From: Marivibrio sp040218065
GTDB lineage: Bacteria > Pseudomonadota > Alphaproteobacteria > UBA8366 > Aestuariispiraceae
Assembly (NCBI RefSeq): GCF_040218065.1
Contig: NZ_JAVJQE010000013.1
Coordinates: 248,001 to 312,000, forward strand
Direction: 5' to 3'
Length of the DNA stretch: 64,000 nt
The notes below the pieces were generated by a model. That model was not told the DNA's origin and did not search any database. It saw nothing but the letters and a program-made list of their open reading frames with translations. Positions 34,902-43,328 of the stretch are shown here, one piece after another (the stretch's first letter is position 1; each line of letters begins with the position of its first letter). A program made the translations under genes and the position numbers.

Positions 34902-37328
34902 CTACCCCCGCATCCGCTCCGCCTGCGGGTCGAACAGCGGTTCCGCCTGGATGGTCGCGGCGAGGCGGCGGCCCAGCAGTTCGATCTCGAAGGTCTCGCC
35001 GTCCTGGGCGAGGTCGGATGTGACGTAGCCCATGGCCACCGAGCGATCCGCGTGGTGGGCGTAGCCGCCGGAGGTGACCCAGCCGACGATGTCCTCGCCG
35101 CGCCAGATCGGCTCGTCGCCGAAGACGTCGCCGTCCTCCGCCTCGACGGTCATGGTGACGAGGCGGCGCTTCGGCCCCTCGGCCTTCTCCTTCGCCGCCG
35201 CCGCGCGGCCGATGAAGTCGTTCTTGGAGAGGTCGACGAAACGGTCCATCGCCGCCTCGAACGGGCCGTAGATCGGGCGGTATTCGCTCGCCCAGGAGCC
35301 GAAGCCCTTCTCCAGGCTCAGCGAGCGCAGCGCGCGCCCGCCGAACAGCGTGATGCCGTGCGGCGCGCCCGCCTCCATCAGCAGATCGAACAACTGCTGC
35401 TGGAATTCCGGCTTCACCCAGATCTCATAGCCGAGATCCCCGGTGAAGGTGACGCGGCCGACCATCGCGGGGATCACGCCCAGCTCCATCTCGCGGAAGT
35501 CCATGAAGCGGAAGCTCTCCTTGGAGACGTCGGCGTCGGTCACGGCCGCCAGCACGTCGCGCGCCTTCGGACCCGCGATCGAAAGGCCGACCAGATCCAG
35601 CCCGAGCGCGCGCAGCGAGACCCCGCTCTCCGGCAGGTGTTCCTGGAACCAGCGCATGTGATAGGTCTCGGCCGCGCCGGTGCCGAAGACATAGAACCGC
35701 TCCGGCCCCGCCTTGGCGACGGTGAAGTCGCCGATCAGCTTGCCCTTCTCGTTCAGCATCGGCGCGAGGCTGAGGCGCCCCTCCTTCGGGAGCTTGTTGG
35801 CGAGCAGGCGCGAGAGCCAGGCCTCCGCGTCCGGACCGGTCACCTCGTATTTCGCGAAGCTTGAGATCTCGGCCAACCCCACGCCCTCGCGCACCGCCTT
35901 GCACTCGGCCTTGACCGGCCCGAAGGCGTTGGAGCGCTTGAAGGTCACCTGCTCCACCGGCTCCGTCCCCTCGGGCGCGAACCACAGCGGCACCTCCAGG
36001 CCGAAGGACGCGCCGAAGACCGCCCCGCGCGCCTTGAGGCGCTCATAGATCGGCGTCTTGCGCAGCCCCCGGGCGGCGGGCAGCTCCTCGTTCGGATAGC
36101 GGATGCGGAAGCGGCGCGAGTAGTTCTCCCGCACCTTGGCCTGGGTGTAGGCCATCGTCGTCCAATCGCCGTAGCGCGCGACGTCCATACCCCAGACGTC
36201 GAAGCCGGGATCGCCTTCCGTGATCCAGTTGGCCAGCGTCAGACCCACGCCGCCGCCCTGGCTCAACCCCGCCATCACGCCGCAGGCGACCCAGTAGTTC
36301 TTCAGGCCGCGGATCGGTCCGACCAGGGGGTTGCCGTCGGGCGCGAAGGTGAAGGGGCCGTTGATGATCTGCTTGATGCCGGCGGTCTGGAAGGCGGGGA
36401 AATGCTCGAACCCGACCTCCAGCGACGGCGCAATTCGATCCAAATCCGGCTGGAGGAGCTCGTGGCCGAACGCCCACGGCGTCTCCTTGACCGACCAGGG
36501 CTCGCCCGCGCGCTCGTAGGTGCCCATCAGCATGCCGCCGCGCTCCTGACGCATGTAGATCTCGCCTTCGAAATCGACGGCGTGCAGCACCTCCTTGCCG
36601 GTGGTCTCGTTGATCTCGGCGACCTCGGGCATGTCTTCGGTGAGGAGATACATATGCTCCATCGCCAGGATCGGCAGCTCGAGGCCCACCATGCGCCCGC
36701 ATTCCCGCGCCCACAGACCGCCGGCGTTGACCACATGCTCGGCGTGGATGGTCCCCTCCTCGGTCACCACGTCCCAGCTGCCGTCCGGGCGGTGCTGCAG
36801 GTCGACGACGCGGTTGCGCAAATAGATCTCGGCCCCCTGGACCCGCGCCGCCTTGGCGTAGGCGTAGGTCGTGCCGGACGGATCGAGGTGGCCTTCCAGC
36901 GGGCTGTACATCGCGCCCTTGAAGTGCTTCGGGTCCATCAGCGGGAACAACTCGGCCGCCTCTTGCGGCGAGATCATCTCGCAGTCGATGCCGAGCAGCT
37001 TCTCCTTCGCGCGCATCATCTTGAGGAAGTCGACGCGGTCCTCGGTGCCGGCCAGCAGCACGCCCCCGGTCAGGTGGAAGCCGCAGGACTGGCCCGAGAT
37101 TTCCTCGATCTCCTTGTAGAGGCCGATCGTGTACTGCTGCAGCTTGGCGACGTTGGGATCGCCGTTGATGGTGTGGAACCCGCCGGCCGCATGCCAGGTG
37201 GAGCCGGAGGTCAGCTCCGAACGCTCGATCAGCACCACGTCCTTCCAGCCGGCCTTGGTCAGATGGTACAGCACGCTGCACCCGACCACGCCGCCGCCGA
37301 TCACCGCCACCTGCACGTCGCTCTTCAT
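34902..37328 (-). CDS. FAD-dependent oxidoreductase / GcvT protein, dimethylglycine dehydrogenase-like
   Basis: An 808-residue fusion. The N-terminal DAO-type FAD domain starts VAVIGGGVVGCSVLYHLTKAG, with the flavin-linking region SGSTWHAAGGFHTIN. A C-terminal glycine-cleavage-T-like folate domain starts about residue 430 (ARGAVFGASFGLEVPLWF.. EISSFAKYEVTGPDAEAWLSRLLANKLP), then GCV_T_C. This is the layout of dimethylglycine and sarcosine dehydrogenases, which oxidise N-methyl groups and hand formaldehyde to THF as 5,10-methylene-THF. The ATG at 37328 has AAGGA upstream and is preferred to the GTG six codons earlier. It diverges from the MttB-like gene. The exact N-methyl substrate is inference. 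Confidence 0.9.
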   Translation of the reverse strand: MKSDVQVAVIGGGVVGCSVLYHLTKAGWKDVVLIERSELTSGSTWHAAGGFHTINGDPNVAKLQQYTIGLYKEIEEISGQSCGFHLTGGVLLAGTEDRVDFLKMMRAKEKLLGIDCEMISPQEAAELFPLMDPKHFKGAMYSPLEGHLDPSGTTYAYAKAARVQGAEIYLRNRVVDLQHRPDGSWDVVTEEGTIHAEHVVNAGGLWARECGRMVGLELPILAMEHMYLLTEDMPEVAEINETTGKEVLHAVDFEGEIYMRQERGGMLMGTYERAGEPWSVKETPWAFGHELLQPDLDRIAPSLEVGFEHFPAFQTAGIKQIINGPFTFAPDGNPLVGPIRGLKNYWVACGVMAGLSQGGGVGLTLANWITEGDPGFDVWGMDVARYGDWTTMAYTQAKVRENYSRRFRIRYPNEELPAARGLRKTPIYERLKARGAVFGASFGLEVPLWFAPEGTEPVEQVTFKRSNAFGPVKAECKAVREGVGLAEISSFAKYEVTGPDAEAWLSRLLANKLPKEGRLSLAPMLNEKGKLIGDFTVAKAGPERFYVFGTGAAETYHMRWFQEHLPESGVSLRALGLDLVGLSIAGPKARDVLAAVTDADVSKESFRFMDFREMELGVIPAMVGRVTFTGDLGYEIWVKPEFQQQLFDLLMEAGAPHGITLFGGRALRSLSLEKGFGSWASEYRPIYGPFEAAMDRFVDLSKNDFIGRAAAAKEKAEGPKRRLVTMTVEAEDGDVFGDEPIWRGEDIVGWVTSGGYAHHADRSVAMGYVTSDLAQDGETFEIELLGRRLAATIQAEPLFDPQAERMRG

Positions 37329-37708
37329 CGCCGCTTCGTCCTTCACGCGTCATAAGCCTTGAACGGGGACGGCCGGTCGTCGCCCCCTAGGGCCGCACAG
37401 TCTCACCCACGGCCCCGAACCAAGGCGCTGCGTGCGACGCCAATTGCTCCGTTTTCGCCGGCGGCGTCGGTCCTGGAACATCGCAGGCGTCGATCGCCGC
37501 CGCGGGCGCCGCTCCTAGTCCAATCGAATGTCGCTCACGTGCATTCGGAAGGCCGCGAACAGGCGGATAGTCCCGTTTCAAGACGCGGGCGGCGCTTGGG
37601 GCTCCCCGCGCTTGACGCGATGGACATGAGAGAGCGGGCGCACCACGCCCGACGCCTTCACCTGCCTCCCGGGGCTCTTCCGGGGCACGTCTTCTGGAGC
37701 GGATAGAG
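37329..37708. promoter_or_regulatory. Divergent intergenic region between the DMGDH-like and MttB-like genes
   Basis: 380 bases without a gene, holding the 5' ends of both flanking genes, so promoters for both are expected. The only symmetry noted is GAATG..CATTC around 37525-37545 (GAATGTCGCTCACGTGCATT), a possible operator. No good -35/-10 pair or riboswitch was recognised. Confidence 0.35.
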
Positions 37709-39334
37709 ATGAGCGACACCGACGGCGCGGCGACGGACGGTTTGACGGATCTGGGCGACGGCGGGGCCGGCGCGGCGGAAGGCGGCGGCCGCCGCGAAGG
37801 CCGCCGCGCCCGCGGAGAGGGCGGCGGTCGCGCCGCCCGTCAGGCCAAGCGCGCCGGCGCGGCGGGCAAGGCGCCGGCCTACATCTCCCGCAAGATCGGT
37901 TATTTCGAGGTCTTCGACGAGGAAGGCCTCGACCTGATCGAGCGCAACGCCGACCGGGTGCTGAAGGAAGTCGGCATCGAATTCCGCGGCGACGAGGAGA
38001 CGCTGCAGATCTGGCGCGACGCCGGCGCCGACGTGCGCGGCGAACGGGTGCATTTCGAGCCCGGCATGCTGAAGCAGATCATCCAGCAGAGCGCGCCCAG
38101 CTGCATCACCCAGCACGCCCGCAATCCGGAGCGCACCGTGAAGATGGGCGACGGCCACACCGTCCTGGTCCCCGCCTACGGCCCGCCTTTCGTGCGTTGC
38201 CTGGATAAGGGCCGGCGCTACGCGACGATCGAGGATTTCCGGAACTTCGTGAAGCTCGCCTACATGTCGCCGGGCCTGCATCATTCGGGCGGCACCTTGT
38301 GCGAGCCGGTCGACCTGCCGGTGAACAAGCGCCACCTGGACATGGTCTACAGCCATCTGCGCTATTCCGACAAACCCTTCATGGGCTCCGTCACTGCGCC
38401 GGAGCGCGCGCAGGATACGGTCGACATGGCGAAGATCGCGTTCGGCGAAGAATTCGTCGATCAGAACTGCGTCGTCATGAACCTGATCAACGCGAACTCG
38501 CCGATGGTGTGGGACGACACCATGCTGGGCGCGCTCAAGGTCTATGCGCGCAACAATCAGGGCTGCGTGATCTCGCCCTTCATCCTGGCCGGCGCGATGA
38601 GCCCGGTGACCGTCCTCGGCACGCTGACCCAGCTCTACGCCGAGGCGCTGTCCGGCATGGCGCTGACCCAGCTGGTGCGTCCGGGCGCGCCGGTGATCTT
38701 CGGCACATTCGCAAGCTCCATTTCGATGCAGTCGGGCGCCCCGACCTTCGGCTCGCCGGAGCCGTCGTTGGTGCTCTACGGCGCGGCGCAGCTGGCGCGC
38801 CGGCTCGGCGTGCCCTTCCGCTCGGGCGGCGGGCTGTGCGGCGCCAAGATCTCGGACGCGCAAGCCGCCTACGAGGCCGCCAACACGCTGCAGACGGCGG
38901 CGCTGGGCGGGGTCAACTTCATGCTGCATACGGCCGGCTGGCTCGAAGGCGGGCTGGTGATGGGTTATGAGAAGTTCGTGATGGACGCCGACCAGGCCGC
39001 GATGATCGGTCGCCTGCTGGCCGGCCCGGACATGAGCGAGAACGGCCAGGCGATGGACGCCATCTTCGAGGTCGGCCCGGGCCAGCACTATCTCGGCTGC
39101 GCCCACACCCAGCGCAACTTCGAGGACGCCTTCTATCGCTCGCCGCTCGCCGACAACAACAGCTTCGAGCAGTGGGACGCTGAAGGCGGCCTCGATATGA
39201 CCGCGCGCGCCAACGCCTATTGGAAGAAGCTGCTGCAGCAGTACGAGGCGCCGGCGATCGATCCCGGCGTGCTGGAGGCCCTCGACGCCTTCGTGGCCGA
39301 GCGCAAGGCGGCGGCGCCGGATTCGAACGTATAA
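37709..39334 (+). CDS. MttB family (trimethylamine methyltransferase-like) protein
   Basis: A 541-residue TIM-barrel protein of the MttB superfamily. Conserved stretches: YFEVFDEEGLDLIERNADRVLKEVGIEF, NAN-SPMVWDDTMLGALK, GAMSPVTVLGTLTQLYAEALSGMALTQLVRPGAPVIFG, and FRSGGGLCGAKISDAQAAYEAANT. There is no in-frame TAG, so it belongs to the non-pyrrolysine branch, which includes glycine betaine and other quaternary-amine methyltransferases. Those pass methyl to a corrinoid protein, but no corrinoid protein or activator is in this window. Residues 1-58 are a Gly/Arg/Ala-rich, probably disordered extension. It is divergent from the DMGDH-like gene. Family certain; substrate and acceptor unknown. Confidence 0.87.
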   Translation: MSDTDGAATDGLTDLGDGGAGAAEGGGRREGRRARGEGGGRAARQAKRAGAAGKAPAYISRKIGYFEVFDEEGLDLIERNADRVLKEVGIEFRGDEETLQIWRDAGADVRGERVHFEPGMLKQIIQQSAPSCITQHARNPERTVKMGDGHTVLVPAYGPPFVRCLDKGRRYATIEDFRNFVKLAYMSPGLHHSGGTLCEPVDLPVNKRHLDMVYSHLRYSDKPFMGSVTAPERAQDTVDMAKIAFGEEFVDQNCVVMNLINANSPMVWDDTMLGALKVYARNNQGCVISPFILAGAMSPVTVLGTLTQLYAEALSGMALTQLVRPGAPVIFGTFASSISMQSGAPTFGSPEPSLVLYGAAQLARRLGVPFRSGGGLCGAKISDAQAAYEAANTLQTAALGGVNFMLHTAGWLEGGLVMGYEKFVMDADQAAMIGRLLAGPDMSENGQAMDAIFEVGPGQHYLGCAHTQRNFEDAFYRSPLADNNSFEQWDAEGGLDMTARANAYWKKLLQQYEAPAIDPGVLEALDAFVAERKAAAPDSNV

Positions 39335-39351
39335 ACTTTCGTCCTCAAAAG

Positions 39352-39433
39352 CCTCCCCCCTTCATGGGGGGAGGTTGGAGGGGGGCGCGATTTCCGATTA
39401 GGAAATCGCCTCGGCGCGAAGCGCCGGGTTCCC
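39352..39433. repeat. Cluster of three adjacent palindromes
   Basis: Between the convergent MttB-like and DUF1501 genes are three consecutive hairpins: CCTCCCCCC-TTCAT-GGGGGGAGG (39352-39374), GCGATTTCC-GATTA-GGAAATCGC (39387-39409) and CGGCGC-GAA-GCGCCG (39412-39426). The stems are perfect. There is no T-run. It looks like a dispersed intergenic repeat that may also end both transcripts. Confidence 0.7.
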
Positions 39434-39480
39434 CCCACTCTCCCATAAAGAGGCAGGGCCTCCGCAACGGCCTCGCGCTG

Positions 39481-40731
39481 CTACCCCTCCCGGATCAAGC
39501 CTTTCAGCGGCGCGACCCCGCCCGCGTCCGGCAGCACCGCGCCGTCGAGCTGCGCGGCGCTAAGCCCCCAATGATCGCCCAGCACGCGCTTCAGGACGCC
39601 GCGCACGTCGACTGCCGGCGCGAGGCCGCCGTTCTCGGCGCGCTTGTCGACCGCCAAGCCCGGCCAGCCGCCCTTGATCCCGCCGATCACCGGGCCGCCC
39701 ATCAGCAACACCGGGCCTGCACGGCCGTGATCGGTCCCGCCGGCGCGGTTGGGTGCGATCGACCGGCCGAACTCGCTCACGACCATGATCACCGTGCGCC
39801 CGTAGGCGGGTCCCAGGGCGTCGGCCAGCGTCGTCAGGCCGGTCGCCAAGGCCGCGAGCCGGCGCGCCTGCACTCCCTCACGCGCGCCGGCCTGGAAATG
39901 CAGGTCGAAACCCGCGACCTCGAGCACCGCCGCGTCGGGACCGTCGGCCGCGCCCAGACGACCGCCCGCTTCGCGCGCGGCGGCGGCGAAATCGAACGGG
40001 CCGCGCGCGCCGGCGGCCGCCTCTGCGACATGCTCGCCGCCCAGCGTCTCCGCCGGCCGGTCGCGGACGTCGAGCGCGCGGGGCAACGCGGGTCCCAGCA
40101 GCGCGTCGCCGCGGTACATCGCCTGCGCTTTCTCCAACAGCCCCGTCACCGGCGCGCCCAGGACCGCGGGGGGCGCGGTCTCCACCGCCGCCGGGCCGGC
40201 CAACACCTCCGGCCGACCGGCGCCGGCGAGCGCCAATGTCGGGGGGCCCTCGCCGCGCAGTTGAAGCGCGCGGTTGAGCCAGCCGCTCTGCGCCCCCGGT
40301 CCGTCCGCGCGGCCCGTGCCCGCGGCGAAGGCTCGGCGCGCGCGCGCATGCGCCGCCGCGCCCCCGTCCGGGACGTAGGGTCCCGCCGCCGCGACAGCGA
40401 TCGCAAGACGTTCGGCCCGCCAGGGCGCCAACAGCGCGCCGGCGGCCGGATGCAACGCGAAACGGGCGTCCAACGGAACCGCCCCGCCCGGCTCCCCGGG
40501 AGGCGGCAAGGCCAATGCCCCGCGCGCCGCGCGATAGTCGGGATCGCCGTAGGGCGGCAGCAGCGCCAGGCCGTCCAGCCCGCCGCGCAGCAGGACCAGC
40601 ACCAGCTTATTGCCGGCCGCCGCGGTCGCTCCGGCCGCCTGGGCGAAGGCGAGGCGCGTCGGGGCCAAGGCGACGCCGGCCGCCAGCCCGGCGAGCGCCG
40701 CGCGGCGCGTGAGGATCGAGCCTGAGCTCAT
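39481..40731 (-). CDS. DUF1501 family protein, Tat-exported
   Basis: A 416-residue protein with a twin-arginine-like signal (LTRRAALAGLAAGVALAPTRLAFAQ). The DUF1501 layout is clear: NKLVLVLLRGGLDGLALLPPYGDPDY, then EVAGFDLHFQAGA (His-rich metal-type segment), RTVIMVVSEFGRSIAPNRAGGTDHGRAGPVLLMGGPVIGG. The SEFGR and DHG blocks resemble alkaline-phosphatase/sulfatase-superfamily metal sites, but activity is unproven. The ATG at 40731 overlaps the DUF1800 stop by the ATGA arrangement, so the two are coupled and probably make partner proteins in the envelope. Confidence 0.88.
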   Translation of the reverse strand: MSSGSILTRRAALAGLAAGVALAPTRLAFAQAAGATAAAGNKLVLVLLRGGLDGLALLPPYGDPDYRAARGALALPPPGEPGGAVPLDARFALHPAAGALLAPWRAERLAIAVAAAGPYVPDGGAAAHARARRAFAAGTGRADGPGAQSGWLNRALQLRGEGPPTLALAGAGRPEVLAGPAAVETAPPAVLGAPVTGLLEKAQAMYRGDALLGPALPRALDVRDRPAETLGGEHVAEAAAGARGPFDFAAAAREAGGRLGAADGPDAAVLEVAGFDLHFQAGAREGVQARRLAALATGLTTLADALGPAYGRTVIMVVSEFGRSIAPNRAGGTDHGRAGPVLLMGGPVIGGIKGGWPGLAVDKRAENGGLAPAVDVRGVLKRVLGDHWGLSAAQLDGAVLPDAGGVAPLKGLIREG

Positions 40732-42170
40732 CGCGTCTGAAACTCCGGCGAGGCGAACAGCAAGGCTGCGCTCTCTCCCGCGTCCAAGGCGACGGCGAGG
40801 CGCCGAAAGGTCTGCTCTGAGACGAGCGGCCCCAACACGTCGAAGCCGAGACGGATCCCGGCCTCCGGACCCGAGGAATCGCCGGCCAGACGCCGCACCG
40901 CCTCCCCCGTCGTCCACTCGAACCGGTCAAGGAAACGGCCCGGCTCCAGCCAATGGTTGGCGGAGGTCGGCGCGCCCAAGGGGCCTTCAAAATCCATCGG
41001 CCCCTGCCCCAGCGCGGCGATCGCGCCGACGATCGCCGCGCCGTCCGTCGTGCGATCGCCGAAGGCGCGCAGCACCGAAAGCGCCAGATCGTCCGGACGC
41101 TTCACTTTCCGCAAAGACGGTTCGAATGCGGCGTTGGAGGCGGCGAGCGCCGCCGCCATCCCGCCGAGCGCCCCGCCGTTGCGGGCGTAGCCGGCCGTCA
41201 GGTCGTCGACCAGGCGCTCCGGCGGATCGTCGGCGACGAACCAGCGCGCCATTTCGAAGGCGAGACGGCGGCCGACCACGGGGGTTCGCGTCAGGGCGTC
41301 CAACGCCGCCTCCGCCTCCAGCACGCCCGCTTCCGGATAGTTGCGTCCGAGGAAATATTTCGGCCCCTCCGCGTGGACGCGCGGCTCAAAGCGGAAGGCC
41401 GTCGGCAAGGCGGGCGCGCGCTCGACCGCCGGGGCGCTCGGCGGCCCCTCCTCCATCGGCCGCACGCCCCAGCCGGTCAGCATCTCCGCCAACGCCCGCA
41501 CGTCGGGTCCTCCATAGACCCGGTCCCGGCCCGGCCCCACCCCCGCCCCGCCGACCGCGCCGAAGGCGTACGGGCCGAGGATCCGCTCCGCCAGATCAAG
41601 GCGCAAATCGCCCGCCCGATCGCGGCCGGCCGGCGAGCGTTTGGCGAGCGAGGCGGTGTTGCCCGTCGTCAGCAAAATCGCCGGGTGGCGCACCGCGGCT
41701 AAAAGCATGTCGTAATAGCGGCGCATCAGGTTCGGCCTGATAACCTCGCGCTCGAAGGCGTGGGCGAAAGGACCGGCGACCGGATCGTTGGCGCCGACGC
41801 CGAAGAACTCGACCCAAAAGCGCACCAGCCGCTCCCTGAACGGCGCGTCGCCCCGGGCGGCGGGCAGAATGTGGCGCGCGGCCTCGCTCCAGCGCGCCTC
41901 TTCAACCTTCTGGCGGAAGGCGATCAGCGCGGCCCCGCCTTGCGCGCGGGCGGCGCTCATCTCGCGCCAGATTTCGGCGCTCGACGGCAGGCCCTGCAGC
42001 GCCGGCGGCGGTTCCTCGCCCGCCTCCGGCAACTGGCGGATCAGCCAGCCGGCGGGGTCGTCCGCGATCCAATCGATTTCGCCCGGCCGGGCGCCGTATC
42101 CGAAACGCGTCGCCGCCACGGCCGCCGCCAGCCGCGCCTGCGAAATCTCTGTGGGATAGGTCAGCGCCAT
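40728..42170 (-). CDS. DUF1800 family protein
   Basis: A 480-residue protein of the DUF1800 family, nearly always encoded beside DUF1501. Family blocks: AAAVAATRFGYGARPGEIDWI at the N-terminus, ERLVRFWVEFFGVG, a central region LDLAERILGPYAFG where other members carry a NENxARE-LxELHTLG motif, DVRALAEMLTGWGV, and the C-terminal EWTTGEAVRRLAGD.. SPEFQTR. The central motif is therefore changed in this copy. No signal peptide is seen, so it may leave the cell piggy-back with the Tat substrate; this is speculation. Function unknown. Confidence 0.85.
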   Translation of the reverse strand: MALTYPTEISQARLAAAVAATRFGYGARPGEIDWIADDPAGWLIRQLPEAGEEPPPALQGLPSSAEIWREMSAARAQGGAALIAFRQKVEEARWSEAARHILPAARGDAPFRERLVRFWVEFFGVGANDPVAGPFAHAFEREVIRPNLMRRYYDMLLAAVRHPAILLTTGNTASLAKRSPAGRDRAGDLRLDLAERILGPYAFGAVGGAGVGPGRDRVYGGPDVRALAEMLTGWGVRPMEEGPPSAPAVERAPALPTAFRFEPRVHAEGPKYFLGRNYPEAGVLEAEAALDALTRTPVVGRRLAFEMARWFVADDPPERLVDDLTAGYARNGGALGGMAAALAASNAAFEPSLRKVKRPDDLALSVLRAFGDRTTDGAAIVGAIAALGQGPMDFEGPLGAPTSANHWLEPGRFLDRFEWTTGEAVRRLAGDSSGPEAGIRLGFDVLGPLVSEQTFRRLAVALDAGESAALLFASPEFQTR

Positions 42171-42243
42171 GCAGTCACGATAGCGCGATTCATAGCCCCG
42201 AAAAGCGCGGCGTTGCGACGCCTCCCCCGGCGGCGCCCCGCGC

Positions 42244-42999
42244 TCACCCCCGCTCGTCCGTGCGCGGATCGGTCAAGACCGCGATCTCAGCCGGTGCGTC
42301 GAACCCCTTATAGGGCCGCTCACCATTCGTCCCGTTCGACGGGTCGAGGGTCGAGGGCGCGCCGGCGTCGGGATCGTGCAGCGTCCAGGGAAAGCGGCCT
42401 TCGGCGCGGCCGCCACGTGGGTGACGGTCCGACGCGGACCCCGGCTGACCGTCGGTCTCCGCATTCCCCGCCCGCCCGGCGCGCGCGGGTCGGGACGCGT
42501 CGGTCTCCGCGCTCGAATCCAGCTCGGTCAGGTAAATGGGCGCTTCCTCCCGGCCATACGGCCGCCGCTCCGAAGTCCGAACCGTCGCGGACGGGTCGTC
42601 CCAGCGGCGTTCCAGAGTGGTCGCCTGGGGCGGCTGCGGCGGCCAGGGCTCGACGTCGATCGGCCGGATCGCGCGCTGAGGGTCGAGGCGCTTAAAGCCC
42701 GTGTGCAGGCTCATCCCCGGATAGGCGCGCGCCCATTGGCGGGTGACGTGGTCGAGCAGGCCGGGATCGCGCTCGCGCCAAGTGCGCGGGTCGCGCATCA
42801 GCGAGCGGATGCGATCGTCGACGGCGGCGCCTTGGGGCGTCAGGGGCGCTGAGCCGGGCGGCTCTTGCGCGGTTTCGCGGAGGTCCCCGCCTTCGCGGGG
42901 ACTCGGCCGCTGCGGGGCTTGGGCGGCGTTGCGGCGCGCCAGCGCCTTCAGGCGGTCTTCCCGCTGACGCTCGGCCGCGCTTTGATAAGAATCACCCAT
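42244..42999 (-). CDS. Pro/Arg/Asp-rich protein of unknown function containing a REP-derived segment
   Basis: A 251-residue hydrophilic protein of mostly low complexity, without signal or membrane segments. The most ordered part is residues 58-115 (AAVDDRIRSLMRDPRTWRERDPGLLDHVTRQWARAYPGM), which looks helical and may be the only real domain; MRDPRYWRxRDP-like strings are known from phage and mobilome proteins. Residues 32-42 (PSPREGGDLRE) are encoded by a palindrome found elsewhere between genes. It begins MGDSYQSAAERQREDRLKALARRNA. Family not recognised; the gene could be a remnant. Confidence 0.55.
   Translation of the reverse strand: MGDSYQSAAERQREDRLKALARRNAAQAPQRPSPREGGDLRETAQEPPGSAPLTPQGAAVDDRIRSLMRDPRTWRERDPGLLDHVTRQWARAYPGMSLHTGFKRLDPQRAIRPIDVEPWPPQPPQATTLERRWDDPSATVRTSERRPYGREEAPIYLTELDSSAETDASRPARAGRAGNAETDGQPGSASDRHPRGGRAEGRFPWTLHDPDAGAPSTLDPSNGTNGERPYKGFDAPAEIAVLTDPRTDERG
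42881..42904. repeat. REP-like palindrome inside a coding sequence
   Basis: These 24 bases are the exact reverse complement of 16782-16805 in the intergenic cluster, including the GTCCCCGC-GAAG-GCGGGGAC hairpin. Here the element sits in frame in the hypothetical gene at 42244-42999, where it encodes SPREGGDL. Confidence 0.85.
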
Positions 43000-43328
43000 G
43001 AAACGCCCCTATAGCGGGCGCCGCCGGGCGCGCCTAGAGGATTTCGGCGCGACATGCAGGCGGACGGGATCAAACCGCGATCAGCGCGCGTCAGGCGCGG
43101 CGCACGATCCTGCGAAAGCGGAAGAGAGGCGCATAACTCTTGTTTTGTTCAATTGAAAGTGCGCCAACTCCGCCCTCAATCACTATATAAAAAAAATTAC
43201 ACGAACAAATTTACTCTCAAACCGCCGCGCCCTCCCCCGTGACGCGCCGGGCGCGGCTGTGTAGAGTGCGCGCGGCGCGGGGTCCGTCGGGTCTCCGCAT
43301 ACCCGATCACAGCGAGGACGACGCGATC
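43000..43328 (+). promoter_or_regulatory. AT-rich region upstream of dgcN-dgcA
   Basis: 329 bases without a gene, between the divergent orphan gene and dgcN. Positions 43140-43215 are unusually AT-rich, with the palindrome TTCAATTGAA (43148-43157), a TTGAAA box (43153-43158), TATATAA (43184-43190) and a run of eight A. A promoter is likely, but the spacing of these boxes is not canonical. A 62-codon frame at 43054 looks non-coding. Confidence 0.4.

Noticed and set aside
37658..39106. Minus-strand 482-codon frame opposite the MttB-like gene
   Set aside because: No recognisable motif; the plus-strand frame matches the MttB family throughout.
43054..43242. 62-codon frame in the AT-rich gap before dgcN
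   Set aside because: No SD, mixed Arg-rich then Lys/Tyr composition, no domain; better explained as promoter region.
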